Assembly (NCBI GenBank): GCA_012517325.1
Contig: JAAYVF010000066.1
Coordinates: 1-39,849, forward strand
Direction of reading: 5' to 3'
Length of the DNA stretch: 39,849 nt
Origin: Myxococcales bacterium
GTDB lineage: Bacteria; Lernaellota; Lernaellaia; Lernaellales; Lernaellaceae
The translations under genes were made by a program, and so were the position numbers. Position 1 is the stretch's first letter; every line of letters begins with the position of its first letter. Shown here one piece after another: positions 1-8,091 of this stretch. The notes under the pieces were generated by a model. The model was given only the letters and a program-made list of their open reading frames with translations, made no database searches and had not been told where the DNA came from.

Positions 1-68
1 CGCCGCCGGCCGCCGGCGCCGATGAACTGCGGGTGAAGAATCCGGGTCAGTCGGGTATCGACCGCGTG

Positions 69-977
69 ATGAAAACCTTCTCCTGCAAGGCGTGCGGCGC
101 CAAGGTCAGTTACGATCCGAGCGTCAAGGCGCTGGCCTGCGCCTATTGCGGTTCGTCGTACGTGATCGAGGAAGAGCAGGCGGCCTTCGCCGAGCGTCCC
201 AACCGGATCGTGCCGTTCGCCTTCGACAAAACCCAGGCCGAGCAGCGTTTCTGGAAGTGGCTGGGCAAGGGCTTCTTCCGCCCCCGCGATCTGACGAAAA
301 AAAGCGCACTCAACGAAATCCGCGGGGTCTACATGCCTTTCTGGGCCTTCGACGCCGACGCCTATTCGAACTGGAGCGCCGACGCGGGATATCACTATTA
401 CGAGAAGGAGGCCTACACCGAAAAGGACCAGCAGGGCCATACGGTGACCAAATACCGCGATGTGCAAAAGACCCGCTGGCAACCGGCGAGCGGCGCGCAT
501 TCGGCGCATTACGAGGACTTCCTGGTCTCGGCCTCCAAAGGCCTGGACCAGGAATGGGTGAACAAGATCGCGCCGTTTGAACTGACGCAGGCCAAGTCCT
601 ACAACGGCGATTACCTCGCCGGTTTCGCCGCCGAGAATCCGTCGATCGACCCGGCCGGCGGCCGCGGCACGGCGGCGGTCGAATTGCAGAAAAAGGAAAC
701 CGCGGAGTGCGCGCGGCTGGTGCCGGGCGACACGCACCGCAACCTGAATGTGCGGTCGAGTTTCGCCAACTGGAATTACGACCTGGCGTTGTTGCCGTTG
801 TGGATTTCGGCTTTCCTCTACAAGGACAAGGTGTATCGGTTTCTGGTCAACGGCCAGACGGGCGAGGTGCAGGGCAGCGCGCCGTTCTCGTGGCTGAAGC
901 TGATTCTCGTGCTGCTGATCGCCGCCGGCGTCATCGGCGGCGCGACGCTGGTCGCGCTGCTGCTCGGCCAGCAATAG
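69..977 (+). CDS. Zinc-ribbon protein with C-terminal membrane anchor
   Basis: The 302-aa protein begins with a zinc ribbon: C6-x2-C9 (SCKACG) and C24-x2-C27 (ACAYCG), like TFIIB-type ribbons. A soluble middle part contains a YMPFWAFD stretch typical of bacterial zinc-ribbon membrane proteins. One strongly hydrophobic helix (about residues 276-300) ends the chain. The likely topology is a cytoplasmic ribbon and central domain held to the inner membrane by a tail anchor. The ATG at 69 is chosen because the ribbon starts right after it. The frame is open to the window edge and has a GTG at 33, so a longer protein starting upstream cannot be excluded. Another frame reads into a stop at 34-36 (APMNCG then TGA), possibly the end of an upstream gene. 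Function unknown; the family often sits beside SPFH/band-7 genes, which cannot be tested here. Confidence 0.7.
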   Translation: MKTFSCKACGAKVSYDPSVKALACAYCGSSYVIEEEQAAFAERPNRIVPFAFDKTQAEQRFWKWLGKGFFRPRDLTKKSALNEIRGVYMPFWAFDADAYSNWSADAGYHYYEKEAYTEKDQQGHTVTKYRDVQKTRWQPASGAHSAHYEDFLVSASKGLDQEWVNKIAPFELTQAKSYNGDYLAGFAAENPSIDPAGGRGTAAVELQKKETAECARLVPGDTHRNLNVRSSFANWNYDLALLPLWISAFLYKDKVYRFLVNGQTGEVQGSAPFSWLKLILVLLIAAGVIGGATLVALLLGQQ

Positions 978-998
978 CGTTCGGTCGCCGCGGGGTAA

Positions 999-2363
999 TT
1001 AGAATTTGTAATCCTTGTTTTTCGGGTCGAAGTCGCGGTCGGTCAGGCCGGTGTTGAAGCGGATTTGCGACCATTCGAAATCCTCGTTGAGCTGCCCCGC
1101 CGCGTCGTAATTGACCACCTTCAACGGCATCCCGGTGATCACGTCGTGGCTGATGACCGTGCGCGGCGAGTAATAGCGGCGCGCCGCGGCGTTGGCGAAC
1201 CGGCTTTCGACGGTGTAGACCAGCCGCCCGCCCAGATCGGAGCCGCCCTTGAATTGCAGGGTCACCTCATTGGCTTTCAACCCGCGGTACAGGTTGTCGT
1301 AGATCATCTTCAGCGTGTTGCCGATGTCCAGTTCGGTCAGCTTGTGGTTGGTGTCGGCCCGCAGCAGCGACGAATCGAGGCTGAGCGAGACGGTCGCCAC
1401 GGAAAGCAGGCCGCCCTCGTGCACCAGCAATTTTTCGTCCTTGCCCAGGCGGTAGATCAGTTCGCGGCCGAGGTGCGGTTCCTTGATCCACTTCATGTAG
1501 ATGTCGCCCGGTTTCCGGAACTTCAGCAGGCTGGTGTTCTTTTCCTGTAGCTTGCCCTTGATCCGCTCCTGCTTGATCAGGACGCAGGAGTAGTCCTTGA
1601 TCTTGGCCCAGCTTTGGGTCAGCGCCGTGTTCATCCGCTCGGGATCGATGAAAATGCCGGCGGGCGAATACCCCGGGAATCCGTAGGCCGGGTTGGCCGG
1701 ATCGAAGTCGCGCGCCGTCAGGCCGGCGTTGAGCCGCAAATCGGTCAACTGGTATTTCTCGCGCAGGCCGGCCGCGTCGGTCACCTCGATGCTCTGCGGC
1801 AGGCCGTTGGCGGCGAAGGCGATGATTGCCTTGTCGGCCGGTCCGGTCATCACCAGGGTACGCGGCGCGTCGGCGGCGGCGATCTGGTGATCGTTCTGCC
1901 ACGACAGCACGGCCTCGGCCAGCTTGTCGAGCGAGAGGAATTGCAGCGTGCGCAGGTAGTCGCGTTTGACGAGCGGGTCGTCGGGCGACAGGCTGGCGGC
2001 GGAAAACGAAAGCACGCCGCCGTCCTTCACCCAGACCAGGTTGTTGTTCCAGCCCGGCTTGTACAGCGCTTCGCGGCCCTGGTGCGGGCCGCCGGTCCAT
2101 TTCAGGTAGACCGCGCCGCCCTTGGCGCTCTTCACCTGGATGGTTTCCGCCGGGCGCGCCTGCTTGCCGATCCGGTTCTGCAGCGTGATCGTGTAGACGC
2201 TGTCCTTGTAACCGGCGACGGCCTGCTGCAAGGCCGTCAGCAGCGGATTCGCCGCCGCGGCGCGGGACGGGCCGGCGGCCGGCAGGAAGAACAAGCCGAT
2301 TCCCAGGCAGGACAAACCGAGGCCCAACTTCGCGACCCAGCGCCACCACAAACGTTTCTTCAT
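999..2363 (-). CDS. Exported tandem DUF1571 protein
   Basis: The 454-aa protein has an N-terminal signal peptide (MKKRLWW..., hydrophobic core, cleavage near SRAAAA). It carries two consecutive copies of a DUF1571-like domain. Copy one covers about residues 45-225 (YKDSVYTITLQ, YLKWTGGPHQGREALY). Copy two covers about 235-454 (KDYSCVLIKQERIKGKLQE, YMKWIKEPHLGRELIY). DUF1571 is known mainly from exported proteins of Planctomycetes and related groups and resembles the LolA/LolB-like outer-membrane lipoprotein sorting fold; its function is not established. The ATG at 2363 is chosen over an upstream in-frame ATG (2429) because the signal peptide starts there. It lies 88 bp downstream of the proline operon on the same strand, so co-transcription is possible. 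It converges on the zinc-ribbon gene with 21 bp between stops. Confidence 0.8.
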   Translation of the reverse strand: MKKRLWWRWVAKLGLGLSCLGIGLFFLPAAGPSRAAAANPLLTALQQAVAGYKDSVYTITLQNRIGKQARPAETIQVKSAKGGAVYLKWTGGPHQGREALYKPGWNNNLVWVKDGGVLSFSAASLSPDDPLVKRDYLRTLQFLSLDKLAEAVLSWQNDHQIAAADAPRTLVMTGPADKAIIAFAANGLPQSIEVTDAAGLREKYQLTDLRLNAGLTARDFDPANPAYGFPGYSPAGIFIDPERMNTALTQSWAKIKDYSCVLIKQERIKGKLQEKNTSLLKFRKPGDIYMKWIKEPHLGRELIYRLGKDEKLLVHEGGLLSVATVSLSLDSSLLRADTNHKLTELDIGNTLKMIYDNLYRGLKANEVTLQFKGGSDLGGRLVYTVESRFANAAARRYYSPRTVISHDVITGMPLKVVNYDAAGQLNEDFEWSQIRFNTGLTDRDFDPKNKDYKF

Positions 2364-2451
2364 CGGATCGTCAATCCTTTCCGGTGGGGATCGCTTTTCT
2401 TTATAGTGGATTCGCGCGGTCCATTGCAATGCGCGGCTTCGCCGGGCGCCG

Positions 2452-3591
2452 TCAGCCGATGATCATCTGCTCGACTTCCAGCCCGCCGCGTTCGAAGCGG
2501 CCCAGGTCGTAATTCGCCAGATCCGGATGCACACGGCCGCTGACCAGGTGATCGGCCACCATTTCCGACAGTGCCGGCGCGAACATGAAGCCGTGCCCCA
2601 TCAGCCCGTGATACTGGTAAAAATTCTCGGGCCGGTCGACGTAGCCGATGATCGGGTTGGTGTCGGGCGTGATGTCGTAGAAGCCCGCCCACTGGCGCAG
2701 CACCTTCACGGCGCTCAGGCGCGGCACCAGGTCGATCATCAGACGGCTGACCTTGCGCATGAAGGCGAAGGTGCTGTTGTAATCGCTCGCCGGGCCCTTT
2801 TCGAGGCCGACGCAGGCGTAGATTTCGCCGCGCATCGTCTGCGCCACGTACATGCCGCTGTTCATCGGAATCAGGTTGGTGCCGAGGAACGAATGCAACG
2901 GCTCGGTGACGATCGCCTCGTGCTTTTCCGGATGATTGGGCAGTTCGACGCCGCACATTCGCCCGATTTGCGGCGCCCAGGCCGAGGTCGCGTTGACCAC
3001 CAGGTCGGCCGCGAACGCGCCGCGCGGCGTCACCACCTGAACGATCTTCGTCCCGGCGGTTTCCAGCGCGGTCACCTCGTGGTGCGCCAGCACCTCGACG
3101 CCGAGCTGGCGGCAGACCTTGGTGTAGCCCCACACCATCGCAAAGGGGAAGCACACGCCGTCGCGTTTGTGAAAGGAGCCGAGGCGGATGCCCGCGGTGT
3201 TGATCCACGGCACCAGCCGTTTGATCTCGGTGGGCGACAAGAGCTGCGAACGAACGCCGTTCTCGTGCTGCAGGCGATCGTTCTTTTCGAACTGCGCCGC
3301 CTGCTCGTCGGTGTAGGCGAGAAACAGGTAGCCGTCCTGCCGGAACCAGTTGTTGAAGCCGGTGTCCTGCGGAAAGCTCTCGAACAGCTCCTCGCTGCGC
3401 TTCATGATGCGGATGTTGTCGGCCGTGGACCATTGGGCGCGCACACCGCCGCCGCACCGCGCCGAAGCGCCGGCGTTCAGGTGGTCGCGTTCGAGCACGG
3501 TAATATGGCGCCAGCCGCGCTTGGCCAGGTTCCAGGCCAGGGACAAGCCGACGATCCCGCCGCCGATGATGACCGTCCGCGGGCCGCTCAT
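2452..3591 (-). CDS. FAD-dependent amino-acid (proline-type) dehydrogenase, beta subunit
   Basis: The 379-aa DAO-family flavoprotein begins with a dinucleotide-binding motif, VIIGGGIVGLSLAW, at about residues 6-19. It has the SARCGGGVRAQW region and the C-terminal GFYDITPDTNPIIGY and GLMGHGFMFAPA segments that are typical of sarcosine oxidase beta and proline dehydrogenase beta subunits. By family knowledge this is the catalytic subunit that oxidises the secondary amine. The ATG at 3591 overlaps the preceding TGA (ATGA), so it is translationally coupled to the BFD-like gene; a longer reading from 3726 would run through that gene and is rejected. The adjacent P5C dehydrogenase argues for L-proline as substrate, with electrons passing to the alpha subunit. 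Alternatives are D-hydroxyproline, sarcosine or opine oxidation. Confidence 0.85.
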   Translation of the reverse strand: MSGPRTVIIGGGIVGLSLAWNLAKRGWRHITVLERDHLNAGASARCGGGVRAQWSTADNIRIMKRSEELFESFPQDTGFNNWFRQDGYLFLAYTDEQAAQFEKNDRLQHENGVRSQLLSPTEIKRLVPWINTAGIRLGSFHKRDGVCFPFAMVWGYTKVCRQLGVEVLAHHEVTALETAGTKIVQVVTPRGAFAADLVVNATSAWAPQIGRMCGVELPNHPEKHEAIVTEPLHSFLGTNLIPMNSGMYVAQTMRGEIYACVGLEKGPASDYNSTFAFMRKVSRLMIDLVPRLSAVKVLRQWAGFYDITPDTNPIIGYVDRPENFYQYHGLMGHGFMFAPALSEMVADHLVSGRVHPDLANYDLGRFERGGLEVEQMIIG

Positions 3592-3866
3592 GGCTTTTCT
3601 CCTTCCTTGGCGCCGGCGAAGGCGGCCAGCGGCGTCCACGCCAGGGGCGGGCGGCTGGCCATCGGCAGGATTTCGGACTCGGGCACGCCTTCCTCGCGCA
3701 GCAGGCGGGCCAGATTGACCAGGCACATGCGGCCCTGGCAGGGCCCGGTGCCCAGCGCGTGAAAGCGCTTCAGCGATTCGATATCGCGCAGGCCGCTACG
3801 GATCGACTCGCGCAGTTCGTCCTCGGTGATATCCTCGCAACGGCAAACGATGGTTTTGCGCGGCAT
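3588..3866 (-). CDS. BFD-like [2Fe-2S] protein, small subunit of the dehydrogenase
   Basis: This 92-aa protein has a bacterioferritin-associated-ferredoxin-like [2Fe-2S] signature: C8 and C10 (IVCRCED) and C43 and C48 (GPCQGRMC). In HcnABC, opine oxidase and LhpBEF/PDH-type dehydrogenases such a domain is either fused to the alpha subunit or separate, as here. It probably carries an iron-sulfur cluster that relays electrons from the beta-subunit flavin. It starts 4 bp after the alpha-subunit stop and shares an ATGA overlap with the beta gene, so the three subunits are co-translated. The C-terminal 30 residues (Pro/Ala-rich) look disordered. Confidence 0.85.
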   Translation of the reverse strand: MPRKTIVCRCEDITEDELRESIRSGLRDIESLKRFHALGTGPCQGRMCLVNLARLLREEGVPESEILPMASRPPLAWTPLAAFAGAKEGEKP

Positions 3867-3870
3867 GGTG

Positions 3871-5325
3871 TCAATTCTCCAGCAAACGGTTCAATTCGGC
3901 TTGACGCGTTTCGTCCGGGTGCAGGTCGAGTCCCGCCGCCAGACCGGTCCGGCGACCCCGCGCCGCCGTTTCCGCGGGCGAGGCCGCGCCGAGCATTTCG
4001 CCGGTCACGAACAAATCCGCGCGGCCGGTGCGGCCGGCGCGGTCGGCTTCGACGAGGAAGCCGTGCTGTTCCGGATGGCTGATCGCCTTGGCGCCCGCCT
4101 GCGCGGCCAGTTCCCAGCTTGGCGCCGGCGGCAGGCTGGCGCAGACCAGGTCGGAGCGCAGTTCGATCGGCTCGCCGCCGTCGGTCGGCTCCAGCCGCAG
4201 GCCCTTCAGGTGGAAATTGCCGATGGCCCGCGTCACGCGGTAACCCAGGAAAATCGGGACGCCGCTGGTCTGCACCTTTTCGGCGCGGTCGCGGTCGCCC
4301 GCGATCTTCGTTTCCGCGGTCACCAGGCCCAGGACGCGCACGCCGATCTGCGGCAGGCGCTCGGCCAGCGAGAGCGCGGCGTCGTCCGCGCCGAGGATCG
4401 TGCACGACACGGCGGGGCAGATGCCCCAGCGATGGATGAGTTTCAGCAGGCCGCGCGACGAGAAAATGTTCGGCAGATCGTTGTTCGGAAACAGCGGCGG
4501 CTGGTCGTAGGCGCCGGTGGCCAGAATCGTCCGCCGGGCGGTCAGCAGAATCAGGCCGCCCTGGTGATGAATCGCCCAGAAGCCCTCGCGGTAATAGCCG
4601 ACGCATTCGGCCGCCGTGACGACTTCCACGCCGGCCCGGTCCAGCGCCGCGCGACGATCGCGCACCCACGCAGGGCCATCGGCCAGGCCGTCGACCGGTT
4701 CGGGCCAGCCGGTGAAGTGGCCGCCGACCTCCGGCGCGTCCTCGAAGAGCGCCACCTTGGCGCCCGTCGCGGCCGCGGCCAGCGCGGCTTCGAGGCCCGC
4801 CGGCCCGCCGCCGATCACCGCCACCTCGACGCTCTTTTCGCGCAGGGGCGGCACGGGCGTTTCGCGGTCGGGCAGGTCGCCCAGGCCGGCGAAATGGCGG
4901 ACGGATTTTTGCAGCAGCTTGTTCGCCCACTGGGGCTTGGTGAACATTTCCTGATAGTTGAAATGGCGCGGAAACAGGAAATCGATCGTGTGCAACAGGT
5001 CGTCGGTGGCCTGCGGCACGGCGTTTTCGCGCTGGACGACCATTCCGTCGCGGCAGGCGACGTGGCAGGTGCGGACGTTGGGCAGGCCGTCGACCCGCGC
5101 CAGGCAGCTCATGCAGCGGCCCGCCAGGCAGAACAGGCCGCGCGGCCGGTGGTACTTCATCGAGCGCGCGGCCGTGCGTACGCCGTTGGCGTACAGGGCG
5201 ATCGCCACGGGTTCCTTGGAAAACGCCTTGAGCCGGTAGCCCTCGAAGCGGATTTGCAGCGGTTCGCCGCGATCGAATTCCCGCTCGTGATGCGTGTAGA
5301 TGCGGTGATCCTTGATGCGTTGCAT
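3871..5325 (-). CDS. Ferredoxin/NAD(P)-FAD oxidoreductase, alpha subunit of the dehydrogenase
   Basis: This is a 484-aa two-domain protein. Residues 1-105 form a Fer2_4-type [2Fe-2S] domain with the C66-x4-C71-x2-C74 pattern (LFCLAGRCMSC) and C87/C91. Residues from about 165 form a pyridine-nucleotide-disulfide oxidoreductase fold with the FAD motif VIGGGPAGLEAAL and a second Rossmann region (ILATGAYDQPPLFPNNDLPN). The order matches the N-terminal half of sarcosine oxidase alpha, HcnA/B-like proteins and archaeal PDH alpha. Its role is electron transfer from the beta-subunit flavin to NAD or the quinone pool. It starts 3 nt after the P5CDH stop. The BFD domain, often fused at the C-terminus in homologues, is a separate gene here. 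Confidence 0.85.
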   Translation of the reverse strand: MQRIKDHRIYTHHEREFDRGEPLQIRFEGYRLKAFSKEPVAIALYANGVRTAARSMKYHRPRGLFCLAGRCMSCLARVDGLPNVRTCHVACRDGMVVQRENAVPQATDDLLHTIDFLFPRHFNYQEMFTKPQWANKLLQKSVRHFAGLGDLPDRETPVPPLREKSVEVAVIGGGPAGLEAALAAAATGAKVALFEDAPEVGGHFTGWPEPVDGLADGPAWVRDRRAALDRAGVEVVTAAECVGYYREGFWAIHHQGGLILLTARRTILATGAYDQPPLFPNNDLPNIFSSRGLLKLIHRWGICPAVSCTILGADDAALSLAERLPQIGVRVLGLVTAETKIAGDRDRAEKVQTSGVPIFLGYRVTRAIGNFHLKGLRLEPTDGGEPIELRSDLVCASLPPAPSWELAAQAGAKAISHPEQHGFLVEADRAGRTGRADLFVTGEMLGAASPAETAARGRRTGLAAGLDLHPDETRQAELNRLLEN

Positions 5326-5328
5326 GGA

Positions 5329-6885
5329 TTAATAGCGCTCCGTGTAGCTTTTGGCCTGCAGGAAAAGCCCGAGGTAATCGGCGCCGCCCGCCTTCGAGCA
5401 GGTGCCGCTCATGTTGAAGCCGCCGAACGGCTGCACGTTGACCAGCGCGCCGGTGATCTTGCGGTTGACGTACAGGTTGCCGACGAAGAACTCGCGGCGC
5501 GCGCGGTCGATCCGCTCGCGGCAGTTCGAGATCAGGCCGCCGGTTAGGCCGTACTCGGTCGCGTTGGCCAGTTTCAGCGCCTGGTCGAAATCCTTCGCCT
5601 TGAGCAGCGACAGCACCGGGCCGAAAATCTCTTCCTGGTCGAGCCGCGATCCCGGCTTCACGTTGTCGACCACCGTCGGCTGGATGAAGTAGCCGCCGTC
5701 GATTTCCACCGCTTCGCCGCCCGTGAGGATCTTCGCCTCTTTCCGGCCGATGGCGATGTAGGCGAGGATTTTCTTGTGCGACGCGGCGTTGATCACCGGG
5801 CCCAGGTAATTGGCCGGATCGACCACCGGCCCGATCGTGATTTTCTTCACCTGCTGCGCCAGCAGCTTTTTGAATTCCTCGTACACCTCGGCCACGACGA
5901 TGACGCGGCTGCACGCCGAGCATTTCTGGCCCTGGAAACCGAAGGCGCTGATGGTGGCGGCCATCGCCGCTTTTTCCAGGTCGGCGGTTTCGTCGACGAT
6001 CAGCGTGTCCTTGCCGCCCATCTCGACCGCGACCCGCTTGATCCACTTTTGTCCCGGCGACATTTTCGCGGCCTTTTCGACGATGCCCAGGCCGACTTCC
6101 TTGCTGCCGGTGAAGTTGATGGCGCGGACGCGCGGGTTGGTCACCAGCTCCTCGCCGCAGGTGGCGCCGGGGCCCGGCACGACGTTGAGCACGCCGGCGG
6201 GGATGCCGGCCTCGAAGAGGATCTGGGCGACCTTGTAGCCGATCAGCGGCGCGTCGGACGAGGGTTTCAGGCAGACGGTGTTGCCGGTCACCAGCGCCGC
6301 GGCGGTCATGCCGGCCAGGATGGCGCAGGGGAAGTTCCAGGGCGGAATGACGCTGACCACGCCGAGCGGAATGTAGCTGGTTTCGTTTTTCTCGCCGGGA
6401 TAATACCCGACGCTCATGCCGCGCTCCCACACCAGCGCCTGGCGGGCGTAGAATTCCAGGAAGTCGATCGCCTCGGCCAGGTCGGCATCGGCCTCGACCC
6501 AGTTTTTACCGACCTCGAGCACCATCGTGGCGTTGAGTTCGAAGCGGCGCCGGCGCATGAGCTGGGCGGCGCGGATCAGGATTTCGGCTTTTTTCTGCGC
6601 GGGCTCGGCGGCCCAGGCGGGAAACGCCTTGTCGGCGGCGGCGATCGCCAGTTTGGCTTCCTCGACCCCGGCCTTGGCGAAAACGCCCAGCGACTGACTG
6701 GGATTGGCCGGGTTGGTGGTGGCGAAGGTGTGCTTGGTCTTGATTTTCTTCCCGTTGACGATCAGGGGATGGACCCAGTCCTTCTTGCCGCCTTCGGCCA
6801 CCTGCAGCAGCGCGCTTTCCATGCCGGCTTTGTGGCGAGGTTCCTGGAAATCCAACAGCGGCTCGTTCGTGAACGGTCCAAACAT
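5329..6885 (-). CDS. rocA: 1-pyrroline-5-carboxylate dehydrogenase
   Basis: A 518-aa aldehyde dehydrogenase of the RocA/PruA monofunctional P5CDH type. It oxidises glutamate-gamma-semialdehyde to glutamate with NAD(P). The catalytic Cys is C322 ([12 protein letters not shown]) and the general-base Glu is E288 (VAVEMGGKD). The N-terminal signature ([26 protein letters not shown]) is characteristic of RocA rather than of generic ALDHs. Length is normal for the family. The ATG at 6885 is preceded by a strong Shine-Dalgarno (AAAGGAG, 8 nt spacing). It is the first gene of the operon; the three downstream genes encode the dehydrogenase that would make its substrate. There is no PutA fusion in the window. 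A 10-bp inverted repeat lies in the leader. Confidence 0.9.
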   Translation of the reverse strand: MFGPFTNEPLLDFQEPRHKAGMESALLQVAEGGKKDWVHPLIVNGKKIKTKHTFATTNPANPSQSLGVFAKAGVEEAKLAIAAADKAFPAWAAEPAQKKAEILIRAAQLMRRRRFELNATMVLEVGKNWVEADADLAEAIDFLEFYARQALVWERGMSVGYYPGEKNETSYIPLGVVSVIPPWNFPCAILAGMTAAALVTGNTVCLKPSSDAPLIGYKVAQILFEAGIPAGVLNVVPGPGATCGEELVTNPRVRAINFTGSKEVGLGIVEKAAKMSPGQKWIKRVAVEMGGKDTLIVDETADLEKAAMAATISAFGFQGQKCSACSRVIVVAEVYEEFKKLLAQQVKKITIGPVVDPANYLGPVINAASHKKILAYIAIGRKEAKILTGGEAVEIDGGYFIQPTVVDNVKPGSRLDQEEIFGPVLSLLKAKDFDQALKLANATEYGLTGGLISNCRERIDRARREFFVGNLYVNRKITGALVNVQPFGGFNMSGTCSKAGGADYLGLFLQAKSYTERY

Positions 6886-6911
6886 CGGGCGTCTCCTTTC
6901 TTAAAGCGATA

Positions 6912-6935
6912 ACGGCAAGCGTGGGCGCTTGCCGT
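6912..6935 (-). promoter_or_regulatory. Perfect inverted repeat in leader of the proline operon
   Basis: ACGGCAAGCG, a TGGG loop, then CGCTTGCCGT form a perfect 10-bp inverted repeat 26 nt upstream of the rocA start. In the mRNA sense it sits between an AT-rich segment (TATTAAT, ATTTATA at 6934-6960) and the Shine-Dalgarno. No U-run follows on either strand, so an intrinsic terminator is unlikely. A repressor operator or a leader stem-loop are both possible. Confidence 0.45.
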
Positions 6936-7224
6936 ATAAATGATCTCTCTGGCGATTAATAGGTCGCGGTCGACCGGGCCGGGAGAGCGGGATTGTGAGC
7001 GAAGTAGTCATCGGCACGTTTCGGTTTTGCTCAAGTTTGAGGGCATGCTAGCGCCGAAGATCGGCTTTGACAACCGGGTGAAAAAGCGTGTGAAAAGGAA
7101 AGGATGGCGTTTCCAGAGCGCGATGGCGGCGTTGCGGACGGAAGCCGTGGGACCGGCGAAGGATCTCCGGCGAACAGCGAGTCAGCCATGATCCCGGAGG
7201 TTCCCCATTCGCCGTTCGCCATTC
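6936..7224. other. Non-coding stretch between proline operon and phosphodiesterase gene
   Basis: No convincing gene is seen between 6886 and 7224. The rocA-proximal part contains the inverted repeat and AT-rich promoter-like sequence. An 83-codon plus-strand frame (6940-7191) is basic, lacks a ribosome binding site and resembles nothing known. At 7203-7225, abutting the next stop codon, is a short reiterated motif (ATTCGCC, GTTCGCC, ATTCC; on the minus strand GGAATGGCGAACGGCGAATGG). This resembles the ATTCGCCATTC-type dispersed intergenic repeats seen in environmental genomes; that resemblance is from memory. Confidence 0.4.
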
Positions 7225-7974
7225 CTAAATTTCGTACGTTCGCCCTTGCTCCAGCAGTTCCACGTTCAGGCCGGTTTTGCGGTAGTCGGCGGCGATTTCG
7301 GCGACGTGGGCCGGTTGCATGTGGGTGACCAGGACGCGGAGCGGCCGGTCGACCGTGGCGAGGTCCGCCGCGGCGCGGGCGGGCCAGTAATGGGCGTTTT
7401 TTTCGCCCTGGGCGGCGAGGCGGTCGGGAAACGCGGTGTCGATCAGCACCGTTTGCACGTTTCGATTCGCCGCGACGGCCCGCCAGAAGCGCGTCGTGCC
7501 CTTGCTGTCGCCCGTGTAGGCGAGCGCGACGCCGTCCCTTTCGACGATCATTCCCGCGCAAAACACCGTGTGCTCCACCGGCACCGCCGTGACGGTATAC
7601 GGCCCGACCGGCGCCGGTTCGCCCTCGACGAGCGTCTGGTAAACGAGCGCCGGCGGATCGCCGACCCGGGTGAAATCGAGCCACATCGTGCCGTTGAAGA
7701 CGTGTTCGCGCAGCGCGGCGATGGTCGGCGCCATGCCCGCCAGCGTCAGGCCGGCGCGCGCCGCCACCTTGATCAGCAGGAACTGCGGGATTTCCTTGAG
7801 GTGGTCGAAATGGGGATGGCTGAGCAGCACCCAGTCGATCGGCGCCATTTCGTCGGGCGACAAGGCCGAGTTGATCGTGCCGCCGTCGAGCAGCAGGCGG
7901 TCGTCGAGCAGGTAACCCGGCGAAAAATGATCGCGATCCAACCGGCCGTAACAACCCAGCACGCGCAGTTTCAT
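7225..7974 (-). CDS. MBL-fold class II cyclic-nucleotide phosphodiesterase-like hydrolase
   Basis: This 249-aa metallo-beta-lactamase-fold protein has the metal motif H53-x-H55-x-D57-H58 (LSHPHFDHLKEIP). Further metal-binding histidines or aspartates lie in VPVEHTVFCAG, YTGDSKGT and LVTHMQP. The SHPHFDHL form and the TGDSKGT segment fit the class II 3',5'-cAMP phosphodiesterase family and other exonuclease/RNase Z-like MBL relatives. The probable reaction is cyclic-nucleotide or phosphodiester hydrolysis in the cytoplasm. The ATG at 7974 has an excellent Shine-Dalgarno (AAGGAG, 7 nt), so the upstream in-frame ATG at 8028 is not used. It is transcribed divergently from the M14 peptidase gene. 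Confidence 0.75.
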   Translation of the reverse strand: MKLRVLGCYGRLDRDHFSPGYLLDDRLLLDGGTINSALSPDEMAPIDWVLLSHPHFDHLKEIPQFLLIKVAARAGLTLAGMAPTIAALREHVFNGTMWLDFTRVGDPPALVYQTLVEGEPAPVGPYTVTAVPVEHTVFCAGMIVERDGVALAYTGDSKGTTRFWRAVAANRNVQTVLIDTAFPDRLAAQGEKNAHYWPARAAADLATVDRPLRVLVTHMQPAHVAEIAADYRKTGLNVELLEQGRTYEI

Positions 7975-8033
7975 CGTTTGGCTCCTTGAATTCGACGGCA
8001 GTTTGTCGCGTTTGCGGCGCGAGGGCAAACGGT

Positions 8034-8062
8034 TTGACGCCGGGAAACACCCGGCCTAAAGT
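8034..8062 (+). promoter_or_regulatory. Candidate sigma70-type promoter of the M14 peptidase gene
   Basis: TTGACG (8034-8039), a 17-nt spacer and TAAAGT (8057-8062) lie 30 bp upstream of the ATG at 8092. The spacer holds a 6-bp inverted repeat, GCCGGG-N5-CCCGGC (8039-8055), which could be a protein-binding site. The -35 matches consensus at 5 of 6 positions and the -10 at 4 of 6. Confidence 0.45.
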
Positions 8063-8091
8063 TTCGCGAACGGGTCGAAAAGGGGACAACC

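Noticed and set aside
2452-5325. Hydrogen cyanide synthase (HcnABC) or hydroxyproline dehydrogenase (LhpBEF) as the operon product
   Set aside because: Subunits would fit, but the leading gene is a RocA-type P5C dehydrogenase and no epimerase, deaminase or other partner of those pathways is adjacent.
3770-6430. 886-codon open frame on the minus strand
   Set aside because: It is the out-of-frame shadow of the P5CDH and alpha-subunit genes; the translation is Arg/Gly-rich low-complexity text without family motifs, while the other frame gives intact enzymes.
6940-7191. 83-codon plus-strand frame in the intergenic region
   Set aside because: No ribosome binding site, no motif, atypical basic composition, and it overlaps promoter-like sequence of rocA.
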